From: Bacteroidaceae bacterium
GTDB lineage: Bacteria; Bacteroidota; Bacteroidia; Bacteroidales; Bacteroidaceae
Direction of reading: 5' to 3'
Assembly: GCA_016292045.1 (NCBI GenBank)
Contig: JAEEZX010000060.1
Coordinates: 1 to 63,102 of the forward strand
Length of the DNA stretch: 63,102 nt
Notes under the pieces: generated by a model
Databases searched by the model: none
What the model saw: the letters and a program-made list of their open reading frames with translations, nothing else
What the model was told of the DNA's origin: nothing
Part shown: piece by piece, positions 32,773-42,425 of the stretch
How the letters are laid out: the number at the start of each line of letters is the position of its first letter
How positions within the stretch are numbered: the stretch's first letter is position 1
Program-made: the position numbers and the translations under genes

Positions 32773-33513
32773 TTATTTCACCAGTATCTCCTCCGCCCGC
32801 TGCGTCTGCTCTGCAGTGGGTGTGGGGACATCGGTGAGGGTATAGGGTATGCCCAGTTGCTCCCACTTGAAAATGCCGAGAGTGTGATAGGGGAGCACCT
32901 CCACTTTCTTCACATTACCCAGCGTATCGATAAACTTGCGCAGGGAGCGCAGATGCTCCTCATCGTCAGTAATGCCGGGCACCAGCACATGGCGCACCCA
33001 CATTGGTTGGCCTATATCGGATAGATATCGGGCACAGTCGAGGATGGCCTCGTTGCCATGACCTGTGAGCCAGCGGTGGCGCTCTGAGGAGAAGTGTTTG
33101 ATGTCGAGCAGCACGAGGTCGGTGCTCTGCATCAAACGCTCGAACTTGGAGAAGAAGGGCTCCTCGCGAGTGAAGGGTTGAGCCGCTGTGTCGAGGCAGG
33201 TATTGATGCCACGACGGTGTGCCTCCTCGAAGAGATCGATGAGGAAATCTATCTGCAGGAGCGCCTCTCCGCCCGACACCGTAATACCGCCCTCCGCAGC
33301 CCAATAATCGCGATAACGCTCAGCTTTATCAAGCAATTCGCCTACGGTAGCGGGAGTTCCGGATTCACTGTTCTTCCACGTGTCCGGATTATGGCAATAG
33401 CGGCAGCGCATTCCGCATCCCTGCAGAAATATCAGGAACCGAATCCCCGGCCCGTCAACGGAGCCAAAGGATTCGGTCGAATGAATATAAGCTTTAGTAT
33501 CAGAGGCGCTCAT
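32773..33513 (-). CDS. pflA: pyruvate formate-lyase activating enzyme
   Basis: A 246-residue radical-SAM enzyme that places the glycyl radical on PflB. The [4Fe-4S] cysteines are C33, C37 and C40 in [13 protein letters not shown], and the GGE SAM motif is in [11 protein letters not shown]. Length equals that of PflA in other bacteria. Its start overlaps the end of pflB by 14 bases on the same strand, so the activase is translated from the pflB message. Confidence 0.93.
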   Translation of the reverse strand: MSASDTKAYIHSTESFGSVDGPGIRFLIFLQGCGMRCRYCHNPDTWKNSESGTPATVGELLDKAERYRDYWAAEGGITVSGGEALLQIDFLIDLFEEAHRRGINTCLDTAAQPFTREEPFFSKFERLMQSTDLVLLDIKHFSSERHRWLTGHGNEAILDCARYLSDIGQPMWVRHVLVPGITDDEEHLRSLRKFIDTLGNVKKVEVLPYHTLGIFKWEQLGIPYTLTDVPTPTAEQTQRAEEILVK

Positions 33514-35746
33514 GAGCCTGACGGGCGATTACGTCCAATTGCTGCTCGTGTGTGAGGTCTATGAACTTCACAGCATAGCCGCTGACACGAATGGTAAAGT
33601 TGGCATACTCGGGCTTCTCGGGATGCTCCATAGCATCAAGCAACTTATCAACACCGAATACGTTCACATTCAAATGGTGAGCGCCCTTGGTGAAGTAGCC
33701 GTCCATCACGCGTACAAGTGTCTGCGCGCGCTCCTCGTCATTGTGACCCAGAGCAGAAGGAGCTATCGTCTGTGTATTTGAGATGCCGTCGAGAGCATAC
33801 TCGTAGGGAATCTTAGCCACTGAGTTGAGCGAAGCCAGAAGACCGTTCTTCTCTGCACCGTAGCTGGGGTTGGCACCGGGAGAGAGAGGAGCACCGGCAC
33901 GACGTCCGTCAGGCAGGTTGCCCGTGTATTTTCCGTAAACCACGTTGGATGTAATGGTGAGGATTGATGTCGTGGGCTCGGAGTTACGATAGGTGTGGTG
34001 ACGCTTGATTTTAGCAAGGAAGGTCTTGAGCACCCATACAGCAACCTCGTCGGCACGGTCATCGTCATTGCCGTAACGTGGGAAATCGCCCTCGGTGACA
34101 TAGTCATAGTTGAAACCGTTCTCATCGCGGATAATCTTCACCTTAGCATACTTCACAGCGCAGATACTGTCCACCACGTGGGAGAAACCTGCGATACCGG
34201 TAGCGAAGGTGCGGCGGACATCAGAGTCGATGAGAGCCATCTCGGCTGCCTCGTAAAAGTATTTATCGTGCATGTAGTGGATGAGGTTGAGCGTGTTGAC
34301 ATAGATATCAGCCAACCAATCGAGCGTGTCGCGGAAACGGGGCTCCAGTTCTTCCCATGTGAGGTATTCGCTGGTGATGGGACGGAATTTGGGGCCGCAC
34401 TGCTCGCGAGTCTTGGCATCCACACCGCCGTTGATGGCGTAGAGCAGCGTCTTGGCCATGTTGGCACGGGCACCGAAGAACTGCATCTCCTTACCCGTCT
34501 GCGTAGCCGATACACAGCAACAGATGCTGTAGTCGTCTCCCCAGATAGGACGCATCACTTCGTCGTTCTCATATTGGATAGAACTCGTCTTCACCGAAAT
34601 CCATGCTGCGTAGCGCTTGAAGTTCTCGGGCAGACGGGGAGAGTAGAGTACCGTGAGGTTGGGCTCGGGAGAGGGACCCATGTTGATGAGAGTGTTAAGG
34701 AAGCGGTAGCAGTTCTTTGTCACCATGTGGCGACCGTCCTGACCGATGCCTGCCACCTCAAGGGTTGCCCATACGGGGTCACCGCTGAATATCTCGTTAT
34801 AGGAAGGAATACGGGCAAATTTCACCATGCGGAACTTCATCACCAGGTGGTCGATGAGCTCCTGAGCCTCCTGCTCGGTGAGAGTGCCCTCCTGCATATC
34901 ACGTGTGATATAGATGTCGAGGAATGTTGATACGCGACCTACGGACATTGCGGCACCGTTCTGCGTCTTAATAGCAGCCAGATAGCCGAAGTAGAGCCAC
35001 TGCACAGCCTCACGTGCGTTCTTGGCGGGCTGGGAGATATCGTAACCATAAATCTCAGCCATCTTCTTCATCTCCTTGAGGGCCTTGATCTGCATGGAAA
35101 TCTCCTCACGCAGACGGATGATATCCTCGCTCATCTGGCGCTTACCGCAGTTGTATTTGTCAATCTCCTTCTGCTCAATAAGGAAGTCGATACCGTAGAG
35201 AGCCACACGACGGTAGTCGCCCACGATACGGCCGCGACCGTAGGTGTCGGGCAGACCAGTGAGGATATGGTTGTGGCGCACGCGCTTCATCTCGTCTGTG
35301 TAAGCGTCGAATACACCTTCGTTGTGCGTCTTGCAGTATTTTGTGAATATCTCGTGGAGCTTCTCTGAGGGCTGGTAACCATAGGTGGTGCAAGCCTGCT
35401 CTGCCATCTTGATACCACCATAGGGCATGAAGGCGCGCTTCAGGGGCTTGTCGGTCTGCAGACCTACAATCTTCTCCAGATCTTTCATACTTTCATCGAT
35501 ATAGCCAGGACCATAGGCCGTCATACTGGAGACAATCTCCGTCTCCATGTCGAGCACACCGCCTTTGGCACGCTCCTGTTTCTGGAGCTCCTGCAGACGA
35601 CCCCACAACTTGTTGGTTGCCTCAGTAGGACCTGCCAAAAATGACTCGTCTCCGTCGTAAGCCGTATAATTACACTGGATGAAATCTCTCATGTTGACCT
35701 CTTCGGTCCATTTGGTTCCCTTAAAACCACGCCATTCGTTACGCAT
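33500..35746 (-). CDS. pflB: pyruvate formate-lyase (formate C-acetyltransferase)
   Basis: A 748-residue glycyl-radical enzyme splitting pyruvate and CoA into acetyl-CoA and formate during fermentation. The active-site cysteine cluster is [26 protein letters not shown], and the glycyl-radical loop near the C-terminus is RVSGYAVKF. The start [13 protein letters not shown] (ATG at 35744-35746) matches family N-termini; six codons of open frame upstream are ignored. pflA follows with a 14-base overlap, and the operon has a clear TAnnTTTG promoter. With FrdCAB it points to mixed formate/acetate/succinate fermentation. Confidence 0.95.
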   Translation of the reverse strand: MRNEWRGFKGTKWTEEVNMRDFIQCNYTAYDGDESFLAGPTEATNKLWGRLQELQKQERAKGGVLDMETEIVSSMTAYGPGYIDESMKDLEKIVGLQTDKPLKRAFMPYGGIKMAEQACTTYGYQPSEKLHEIFTKYCKTHNEGVFDAYTDEMKRVRHNHILTGLPDTYGRGRIVGDYRRVALYGIDFLIEQKEIDKYNCGKRQMSEDIIRLREEISMQIKALKEMKKMAEIYGYDISQPAKNAREAVQWLYFGYLAAIKTQNGAAMSVGRVSTFLDIYITRDMQEGTLTEQEAQELIDHLVMKFRMVKFARIPSYNEIFSGDPVWATLEVAGIGQDGRHMVTKNCYRFLNTLINMGPSPEPNLTVLYSPRLPENFKRYAAWISVKTSSIQYENDEVMRPIWGDDYSICCCVSATQTGKEMQFFGARANMAKTLLYAINGGVDAKTREQCGPKFRPITSEYLTWEELEPRFRDTLDWLADIYVNTLNLIHYMHDKYFYEAAEMALIDSDVRRTFATGIAGFSHVVDSICAVKYAKVKIIRDENGFNYDYVTEGDFPRYGNDDDRADEVAVWVLKTFLAKIKRHHTYRNSEPTTSILTITSNVVYGKYTGNLPDGRRAGAPLSPGANPSYGAEKNGLLASLNSVAKIPYEYALDGISNTQTIAPSALGHNDEERAQTLVRVMDGYFTKGAHHLNVNVFGVDKLLDAMEHPEKPEYANFTIRVSGYAVKFIDLTHEQQLDVIARQAHERL

Positions 35747-35784
35747 AATTCTCAATATATACAATTAGATTAATATTCTGTGCG

Positions 35785-35792
35785 CAAAGGTA
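35785..35792 (-). promoter_or_regulatory. TAnnTTTG promoter box of pflBA
   Basis: TACCTTTG on the minus strand, 38 bases upstream of the pflB start codon. Confidence 0.7.
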
Positions 35793-35824
35793 ATAATTTT
35801 TACCCGAATTTCAACTATTTTTAT

Positions 35825-35832
35825 TATATTTG
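35825..35832 (+). promoter_or_regulatory. TAnnTTTG promoter box of the porin gene
   Basis: TATATTTG, 87 bases upstream of the ATG at 35920 and divergent from the pflBA promoter. Confidence 0.65.
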
Positions 35833-35919
35833 CTCTCACTTTTTGATGAAACTCAATGAAAGTGGACGCAATTATAGCTTTTTAAATAAAAAATAACCAT
35901 TTTTAACTTTACAAACAGT

Positions 35920-37119
35920 ATGAAAAATATCATCAGCAGGTTTCGCATTTTTGCTCTCTCTGCATTCAGCTTATCCGTAGTGACGAACGCATCGGCACAA
36001 GGCACCTTGATGGGTTTGGGGAATGAGAACGAGACAACACTCTCACTGACGGAGCGTGTGCTCAAACTGGAAAAGAAACACGATGCCATCAGCATCTACC
36101 TCAACACCCATGTGGCACTGGAGGAGCGCATCGACGGACCAGACAAAGGTGCTTCGTTCGTGGGCAAGCAGTTGCGCTTCGAGATGCTGGGAACACTCAA
36201 CAAGCACTGGAGCTATCGCTTCCGCTACCGCCTGAACCGTCCCGGATACCAGCAGAGCGACAACTTCAGCAACAACATCGACATGATGGTGATACGCTAC
36301 AAGTTTAACGATAAATTCGACCTTTCTGCCGGTAAACTGGGTTGCGCACTCGGTGGATACCAGTATGACGACAACCCGATACAGGTGTTGCAGTTCTGCG
36401 ACTGGCTGACAGGTATCGACGGCTTCCATCTGGGTGTGCACGGATGCTACAACGTGACGAAGAACCACACGCTGATACTCGGCATCTACAACACGGACAA
36501 CGATCGCGTGGTCAACTACTATTCTGCCAATCCGTTCATTAAGCCTTCTCACTTCCCCGTGGCTCCCACGCTGTGCTGGAGCGGCAGTTTCTTCAAGGGT
36601 AAGCTACAGACGCTGTGGTCGTACACCCTGATGAGCGAGGTGAAGAAAAACTTCGGACACCTTCTGATGACGGGTACCAAACTGAATTTCAAGAAGTGGC
36701 AGCTGATACTGGATTACTACGGTGCTTGGGAAGATGTGGACCACCATCAAATCTTGTCTGCCGACCTGTCGAATGTGCTCACCAGCACGCTCGGTGTCCC
36801 TATCAACGTGCTCGCAAATAATACACAGTACCACACCCTGATGCTTGACGGATTCTATCAGCCCACACCTCATTGGAATCTGACCGCAGGAGTACGCTAC
36901 GAGCGCGCTTCCTCCTCAGAGGGTCTGGCCACCATCCTAGGCAACCGCATCAACTACGGATACCAGGTAGCTATACAGTGGATTCCGGACTTGACGCAGG
37001 ACGCACGTATCTCGCTGTCGTATATCGGACGCACCACACAGTACGACCACCCGGCACTTGAGAACTACAACCGCAACCGCATCGAACTGGGTCTCATCTA
37101 CCGTATCAAGGCTTATTGA
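35920..37119 (+). CDS. outer-membrane porin, OprO/OprP-like
   Basis: A 399-residue beta-barrel protein. The signal peptide ends in SAQ (about residue 27). A short helical, coiled-coil-like segment follows (SLTERVLKLEKKHDAISIYL), then a barrel of alternating amphipathic strands from FVGKQLRFEMLG to the terminal RIELGLIYRIKAY. The pattern (short coiled coil, RYRLNRPGY, NDKFDLSAGKLG) resembles phosphate-selective porin O/P proteins of Bacteroidota. The solute is not predictable from sequence. It is alone between its own promoter and a terminator. Confidence 0.75.
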   Translation: MKNIISRFRIFALSAFSLSVVTNASAQGTLMGLGNENETTLSLTERVLKLEKKHDAISIYLNTHVALEERIDGPDKGASFVGKQLRFEMLGTLNKHWSYRFRYRLNRPGYQQSDNFSNNIDMMVIRYKFNDKFDLSAGKLGCALGGYQYDDNPIQVLQFCDWLTGIDGFHLGVHGCYNVTKNHTLILGIYNTDNDRVVNYYSANPFIKPSHFPVAPTLCWSGSFFKGKLQTLWSYTLMSEVKKNFGHLLMTGTKLNFKKWQLILDYYGAWEDVDHHQILSADLSNVLTSTLGVPINVLANNTQYHTLMLDGFYQPTPHWNLTAGVRYERASSSEGLATILGNRINYGYQVAIQWIPDLTQDARISLSYIGRTTQYDHPALENYNRNRIELGLIYRIKAY

Positions 37120-37143
37120 TATTTCACGAACAACAAAAAGAGA

Positions 37144-37175
37144 GGGGCACCGAGAAATCGATGCCCCTTATATTT
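37144..37175. terminator. bidirectional terminator (porin / NSS transporter)
   Basis: GGGGCA (37144-37149) pairs with TGCCCC (37162-37167), with a short inner GA/TC extension, followed by TTATATTTTATTT. It separates two convergent genes. Confidence 0.75.
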
Positions 37176-37192
37176 TATTTCCGCAGAATGTC

Positions 37193-38584
37193 TTAGAACT
37201 GGATGAAGGCTGTGAGCAGCAGAACGGTCAGCATCACAGGTACCACAAACTTCAGCATGACGAAATATAATCCCTTGCGAGTGAACTTGTAGCCGTTGAG
37301 ACGCATCTCGCCAACAAGCAGACGGGGCGATACCACCCAACCGATGAGGATGCAGGTGAGGATGGCGAGTACGGGCATGAGAACGTTGTTGCTGACGTAG
37401 TCGAAGATGTCGAGAATCTGACCGATGGCACCGTTGGGAAGAGGGTATTCGAAATACCATATATTGTAACCCAGACAAACTACTACGGACCAGATGAATC
37501 CTGTGCCTGCCATTATCAGTACCGACTTCTTGCGAGTCCAGCCGAACTTATCCTTCACACTGGCAACGATGGCCTCGAGGATAGAGACGGCACTCGTGAT
37601 GGCTGCAAACAGCACCATGAGGAAGAACACCATACCTATCACTGTGCCGAACACACCGAGGCTGTCGAACACATTCGGAAGGGCGATAAACATAAGGCCT
37701 GGACCTGCCTTCATACCCTCCGTACCCATGAACACATAGACAGCGGGTATAATCATCAAACCTGCAAGAACGGCTATCAGTGTGTCGAATATCTCGATTC
37801 TGTCGACAGCCTGACCCAAGTTCACAGAACGCTTCATATACGAACCGTAGGCCACCATGATACCCATCGCTATTGACAGAGAATAGAAGAGCTGTCCCAT
37901 TGCATCGAGAGCTATCATCAGGAAACGGCGCAGGGTGAGCCCCTCGAAATTGGGGAGGAAGTAGACGGCAGCACCGTCAAGACCGGTACGTGTCACACCA
38001 TTGGCATCAGTGTGGCTGATGAACATCGAGTAGCCGCAGATGAAGACCACCATGATGACAAGAGCCGGCATGATGATGCGGGAGTATTTCTCGATACCTT
38101 TTTCCACACCGCGATAGACAATGTAGAAACACATGATGGCAAATATAGCAGTGAGTATGATGGGTTCCCATTGCGACGTAATGAAACCTGTGAAGAAACC
38201 GTCAGCTACAGCCTCCTTGCCATTGAATGAGAGGTATGTGGCAAAATACTTCAGCACCCATCCTCCGATGACACAATAGTAGGGATAGATGATATAGGGC
38301 ACAATGAACGAGAACCATCCCAGAAACGCCCATTTCTTGTGGAAATAGCCGTATGCCGTGAGAGGTCCCTGCTGAGAACGGCGTCCGATGGCCACCTCTG
38401 TGATGAGCAGAGTGAAGCCGAACGTCACGGCCAGCACAATGTAGATGAGGAGAAACAAGCCGCCTCCGTCGCGCGCTGCCAGATAGGGGAAGCGCCAAAT
38501 GTTACCAAGTCCTACTGCCGAACCTGCTGCTGCGAGCACAAAGCCCATAGAACCGCTGAATGAGTTTCTTTCTTTCTTTGCCAT
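37193..38584 (-). CDS. sodium-dependent transporter, NSS/SNF family
   Basis: A 463-residue Na+-coupled symporter with 11-12 helices. The N-terminal signature SFSGSMGFVLAAAGSAVGLGNIWRFPYLAARDGGG (about 7-41) carries the unwound TM1 that binds sodium and substrate. Bacterial NSS proteins of this length (LeuT/MhsT-like) import amino acids such as leucine or tryptophan; the substrate here is unknown. The start MAKKERNSF (ATG 38582-38584) lies 51 bases from a TAnnTTTG box and is preferred over an earlier in-frame codon. Confidence 0.9.
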   Translation of the reverse strand: MAKKERNSFSGSMGFVLAAAGSAVGLGNIWRFPYLAARDGGGLFLLIYIVLAVTFGFTLLITEVAIGRRSQQGPLTAYGYFHKKWAFLGWFSFIVPYIIYPYYCVIGGWVLKYFATYLSFNGKEAVADGFFTGFITSQWEPIILTAIFAIMCFYIVYRGVEKGIEKYSRIIMPALVIMVVFICGYSMFISHTDANGVTRTGLDGAAVYFLPNFEGLTLRRFLMIALDAMGQLFYSLSIAMGIMVAYGSYMKRSVNLGQAVDRIEIFDTLIAVLAGLMIIPAVYVFMGTEGMKAGPGLMFIALPNVFDSLGVFGTVIGMVFFLMVLFAAITSAVSILEAIVASVKDKFGWTRKKSVLIMAGTGFIWSVVVCLGYNIWYFEYPLPNGAIGQILDIFDYVSNNVLMPVLAILTCILIGWVVSPRLLVGEMRLNGYKFTRKGLYFVMLKFVVPVMLTVLLLTAFIQF

Positions 38585-38635
38585 TATTTCAGATTTTTCA
38601 TCATCTAAATGCCGCACAAAACGGCAAATACTCCG

Positions 38636-38643
38636 CAAAGGTA
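38636..38643 (-). promoter_or_regulatory. TAnnTTTG promoter box of the NSS transporter gene
   Basis: TACCTTTG on the minus strand, 51 bases upstream of the chosen ATG; it lies just beyond the 3' end of the glycerate kinase gene. Confidence 0.65.
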
Positions 38644-38650
38644 GTGATTT

Positions 38651-39709
38651 TTATTTAAACTTCCAAAAAAAATTATTTATTACCTCCCTCAGATGCTCTT
38701 TTGCTACTTCCTTTTGCATTAATACCGAAAGTGGGCGAGGGTCACCATCGTTGATACTGCGCACAGAAGAGAACCCTGCCTCCAGAAGCGAGGCTTCGTC
38801 TTCTACCGCACCTGAAACAAGATGCACGGGCACGCCTCTTCTGCTGGAAGCAGACAGCACTCCGTAAGCCACCTTGCCCATCAGCGTCTGACGGTCGCTC
38901 CTGCCTTCGCCCGTAAACACCACGTCAGCATCCTTCAGTGCCTCATCGAAATGCAGCAGTTCGAGCATCATCTCTATTCCGGAACGCATCCTGGCACCCA
39001 TATACGTCATCAGGGCATAGCCCAAACCTCCCGCAGCTCCGGCTCCGGGAAAATCTGCATCTGCGGGAGTTGCGAGTCCTCTGCGTTCCGTCTCAAGGGC
39101 AAAATCCCGAAGCTGACGGTCCAGAATCTCCACCTGCTGCTCTGTGGCTCCTTTCTGGGGAGCAAACACACAGGCCGCTCCGTTCTCACCGTAAAGAGGA
39201 TTCTGCACATCGCAAGCCGTCTCAATCTGCAGGGTGGGGAAGTGAAAGTCGTAACCATATTCTTCCAGCGCCTCCACAAGACCCCGGCCTCCGTCGCAGG
39301 TTGCGCTTCCTCCAAGACCTATCACAATCCTTCGGCATCCTCTTTTTGCGGCATCAATTATCATCTCTCCTACACCACGGGAACTGGCCGTCATGGGATT
39401 GCGCTTATCCGGTTCCACCAGAGTGAGACCACAAGCCGCAGCCACCTCCATATAGGCCGTAGCATCGTCGCTCACAAGATATTCCGCCTCGCACTCCCGC
39501 ATCAGAGGGTCGTGCACACGTGCACACACGCGCCTTACGTGCGGTAGATGATGTAGGGCCTCCACCATTCCCTCTCCACCGTCGCTCAGGGGCATAGTGA
39601 CGACTTCCGCCCCGGGACGCACGGATAGAATAGCTTCACGGGCCGTCTCACAGGCTTCCGCAGCCGTGAGACAGCCCTTGAAGGAATCGAAGGCCACAAT
39701 GACTTTCAA
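38651..39709 (-). CDS. glycerate kinase, GarK/GlxK family
   Basis: A 352-residue kinase phosphorylating glycerate. It starts with the family signature MKVIVAFDSFKGCLTAAEA, contains MPLSDGGEGMVEAL (about 59-72), ATAYMEVAAACGL and the conserved RIVIGLGGSATCDGGRGLVEALE (about 126-148), and later DVVFTGEGRSDRQTLMGKVAYGV. Length is slightly below the E. coli enzymes (about 380). It lies 13 bases downstream of GH51 copy 2 on the same strand, so glycerate or hydroxypyruvate use may be co-expressed with arabinoside degradation. Confidence 0.92.
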   Translation of the reverse strand: MKVIVAFDSFKGCLTAAEACETAREAILSVRPGAEVVTMPLSDGGEGMVEALHHLPHVRRVCARVHDPLMRECEAEYLVSDDATAYMEVAAACGLTLVEPDKRNPMTASSRGVGEMIIDAAKRGCRRIVIGLGGSATCDGGRGLVEALEEYGYDFHFPTLQIETACDVQNPLYGENGAACVFAPQKGATEQQVEILDRQLRDFALETERRGLATPADADFPGAGAAGGLGYALMTYMGARMRSGIEMMLELLHFDEALKDADVVFTGEGRSDRQTLMGKVAYGVLSASSRRGVPVHLVSGAVEDEASLLEAGFSSVRSINDGDPRPLSVLMQKEVAKEHLREVINNFFWKFK

Positions 39710-39722
39710 CGGAAGTGAGCCT

Positions 39723-41582
39723 TTATTGCAATTCTATTACCTCGATACTGCGGGCAGGGAGCTTTATCTTCATCTTGCCGGAACCCTTCACCTTCTTCGT
39801 CAGAGGCACGATGGCACGGGGATTGGTGATACTGTTGGTAGCATTCATGCTATCAGCCACGAGAGTGGTTTGGAGAGCCTTACCGGACACCTTCTTGCCG
39901 ATAGTGCTCAGCGTCACGTCGATACTCGTCTCACCGGCATTCACCATCTTAACGAATACCTTGTCCGTAGCTTTGTCGCGAGTGGCGGTATAGTAGAGCT
40001 GGTCGAGAGTGTCTTTCTCCACCTGCATACGAGGCATGTTGTCGCACTCCATCTTCACCACCTCAGTGCCGAGGTTGCCTGCAAACATACACTGGGCGTA
40101 GTAGCTGGGAGAACCGTAACTGTTGAGTGCATCATAACCGATGAGGTCGCTCTTCCACTGCATTCCACCGGGATTTACGTTCACGAAGAGGGGAGCATAG
40201 CAATGAGCGATGACGATATCGCTGTTGCGCTCCATACCAATCATCCAGGCTGCGTCGGCAAGAGCGGCCTTCATATTTGTGGTGGGATCGCCTTCACGGG
40301 TGGCCCATTCTCCGCAGAACACCTTGGGACCCTTTCTGTCGTACTTATCGTACATACCGCACTGACGGAGCATATCCTTGTAGCCGCGATAGTAGTGCTC
40401 GTCGATGATGTCGAGCTTCATACGGTCTTCCACCTTCCAGTCGCGGGCAAGACGCCTCATCTTGTCGGGAGAGTCGGTGCAGATAATCTCCAATTGGGGA
40501 TACTTGGCCTTGATGGCCTCGTAGAACATCGTATAACGCTCTGCATAACTGCCGCTGCGGTCGAAGAAGTCCTCGTTGCCTATCTCCACGTAGGTCAGTT
40601 TGAAGGGAGCTGGATGACCGTCCTGAGCACGACGTGCGCCCCATTCTGTGGAAACGTCACCAATGACATATTCTATCTCGTCGAGAGCCTCCTCGATGAA
40701 ACCGTTCAAGGCCTTACCCGTTACGTAGTCGCCCTGAAGAGTGTAACCGGCAAAGACACCCAGAATGGGCTCTGCACCCATCTCTTCACACCAGCAGAGG
40801 AATTCCAGCAGTCCCATTCCATCAGTGGACCAATATCCCCAGGGACAATGATGTCCGGGACGCAGTTCCACAGGACCCAGAGTGCGCTGCCACCAGAAAC
40901 GCTCGCTGAAACGGTTGCCTTCGAGATAGTTGCCGCCAGGGAAGCGCAGGAATTTGGGATGCATCTCACGGAGCATATCCATGAGGTCGGTGCGATAGAG
41001 GTCGCTCTTCACCGTCACCTGCTTCTTGCTCACAGGTGTCAGCGACACATAGTTGAGGCCGCAACGTGTATCACCCGTAAACTGCAAGAAGAATTCCACA
41101 TCCTTCGTCTCCTTTATGTTTGCGGCCGTATTAAGGGTGAAATCCAGCCATCCGGCATCGGAGGCAGACACGATAGCCTGAGCGTATACCGTACCGTCCA
41201 CAGTAGAACGGAGACCCACACTCATCACAGCCTTTCCGTCAGTCTTCATCTTGCCGCGATATTCCGTGGAGGGACGCACGGCAATGCCCCAGAAACCCTG
41301 ATTGGTCCACGTCTTGATGGAATCGTTCCATTGCCAGAAACGCAAAGGGGCGTTTCTTCTGTTGCGCTGACGGGGATCGCCCTCGCGCTCGCGCATCTGA
41401 GGGTCGCGGAGCAGCTGACTGTAGAGTCCGCCCTCGTAGCAAAAGTTGATTTCCTCTGTCATCAATCCGTAGAGAGTGGGACTGACGGCACATTTTACCT
41501 CGTCTGCACGAACCGTGAGACGCACCTCAGCGGATGCTGTGAGAAACGACAGGCATAAAACCAGGGAAAGTAAGTGTTTCAT
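39723..41582 (-). CDS. alpha-L-arabinofuranosidase, GH51 (copy 2)
   Basis: A 619-residue secreted GH51 enzyme with signal peptide MKHLLSLVLCLSFLTASA. The catalytic acid/base is in VEIGNEDFF and the nucleophile in VFCGEWATREGD. FLRFPGGNYLEG and the C-terminal LPARSIEVIELQ domain end are also typical. It should release arabinose from arabinans or arabinoxylans at the cell surface or in the periplasm. It is preceded by a TTTTAAC heptamer array and followed directly by a glycerate kinase gene. No SusCD pair or regulator is close, so this is not a classical polysaccharide utilisation locus. Confidence 0.9.
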   Translation of the reverse strand: MKHLLSLVLCLSFLTASAEVRLTVRADEVKCAVSPTLYGLMTEEINFCYEGGLYSQLLRDPQMREREGDPRQRNRRNAPLRFWQWNDSIKTWTNQGFWGIAVRPSTEYRGKMKTDGKAVMSVGLRSTVDGTVYAQAIVSASDAGWLDFTLNTAANIKETKDVEFFLQFTGDTRCGLNYVSLTPVSKKQVTVKSDLYRTDLMDMLREMHPKFLRFPGGNYLEGNRFSERFWWQRTLGPVELRPGHHCPWGYWSTDGMGLLEFLCWCEEMGAEPILGVFAGYTLQGDYVTGKALNGFIEEALDEIEYVIGDVSTEWGARRAQDGHPAPFKLTYVEIGNEDFFDRSGSYAERYTMFYEAIKAKYPQLEIICTDSPDKMRRLARDWKVEDRMKLDIIDEHYYRGYKDMLRQCGMYDKYDRKGPKVFCGEWATREGDPTTNMKAALADAAWMIGMERNSDIVIAHCYAPLFVNVNPGGMQWKSDLIGYDALNSYGSPSYYAQCMFAGNLGTEVVKMECDNMPRMQVEKDTLDQLYYTATRDKATDKVFVKMVNAGETSIDVTLSTIGKKVSGKALQTTLVADSMNATNSITNPRAIVPLTKKVKGSGKMKIKLPARSIEVIELQ

Positions 41583-41589
41583 GGCATTT

Positions 41590-41634
41590 TAAACTTTTAA
41601 CTATTAACTTTTAACTTTTAACTTTTAACTTTTA
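41590..41634. repeat. TTTTAAC heptamer array
   Basis: Five to six tandem 7-bp units (TTTTAAC and one CTATTAA variant) fill the spacer between GH51 copy 2 and the GNAT gene and extend to the GNAT stop codon. Confidence 0.85.
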
Positions 41635-42425
41635 TGGTATGTCATTTTCCAATAATTCTTTCCGAAAATGAAGAGTTCGCCGTCGCGTTCGAAACCGAGT
41701 GAGGCGTACAGACTCTGGGCGTTCTTGTTTTTGGGGTCTACTGTCAATGTCACATTGAGACCAAGACGAAGTCCCTCGGCAATACCTCGCTCCAAGAGGG
41801 CGGTTCCGAGTCCTATTCCACGATACTGAGGCCAGACGGCAAGACTGTCGATATAGTATTCTCCCTCCACAGCCTCGTCCTCCATATCAGGAAACTCCGT
41901 ATCGAAATACTCCTTTATGAGCTTCATCGTGCGCTCGCGCATCTCATGATAGTAGCGCCCGTCGTAGGCTGTAAGCATACCGGCCATCTCTCCGTTGTAT
42001 TCTGCGATGAGAGTGTTCCCGGCACAATAGAGAACATCGTCGCGCGTGCAGATGAGCTCCGCAAAACGTGCAATCTCCTCTTCCGAATGCTTGTAGTGCA
42101 TCGCCATGTGGAAACCATGTGCAATGAAGTAGGAGTCGTTCTCCGTAGCCGGGCGGAACGTCATCCTCAAACGGGCTCTCTTGAACTTCATCGCCTTTAT
42201 CGTCTCCTCGTCCAATATCTGTATGTGTCCTCTCTCTATACTCTCGTCCAGCTGTTCCGGTCCGAAAGCCTCACCTTGTTTGCCGAAATCCGAGATGTTG
42301 AATTCGAATTTCGTGCGCAACTCATGACGCACCATCTTCTGCTGGAAACGCGTGCCTGACATCTTGCGTGCCAACATCTTGCGGATGGTGTTTATCTCGC
42401 GTTCGGAAAACTTATTTCTTCCCAT
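41625..42425 (-). CDS. GNAT acetyltransferase with unusual N-terminal domain
   Basis: A 266-residue protein. The C-terminal 175 residues form a GNAT domain: RMTFRPATENDSYFIAHGF, then YIDSLAVWPQYRGIGLGTALLERGIAEG (the acetyl-CoA-binding Q/R-x-x-G-x-G/A motif) and AQSLYASLGFERDGE. The first 85 residues (MGRNKFSEREINTIRKMLARKMSGTRFQQKMVRHELR onward) are basic and helical and not part of GNAT; they could bind nucleic acid or a partner. The substrate is unknown. It is last in the six-gene operon led by the DUF4294 gene and overlaps the HAD gene by 14 bases. Confidence 0.75.
   Translation of the reverse strand: MGRNKFSEREINTIRKMLARKMSGTRFQQKMVRHELRTKFEFNISDFGKQGEAFGPEQLDESIERGHIQILDEETIKAMKFKRARLRMTFRPATENDSYFIAHGFHMAMHYKHSEEEIARFAELICTRDDVLYCAGNTLIAEYNGEMAGMLTAYDGRYYHEMRERTMKLIKEYFDTEFPDMEDEAVEGEYYIDSLAVWPQYRGIGLGTALLERGIAEGLRLGLNVTLTVDPKNKNAQSLYASLGFERDGELFIFGKNYWKMTYHKS

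Noticed and set aside
33373..33390. TTCCACGTGTCC in pflA as a parS site
   Set aside because: Only the central CACGTG and one half-site match the parS consensus.
39597..41558. 653-codon plus-strand open frame antisense to GH51 copy 2
   Set aside because: The product is His/Leu/Val-rich with no recognisable domain and mirrors the codon pattern of a clear GH51 gene on the other strand.
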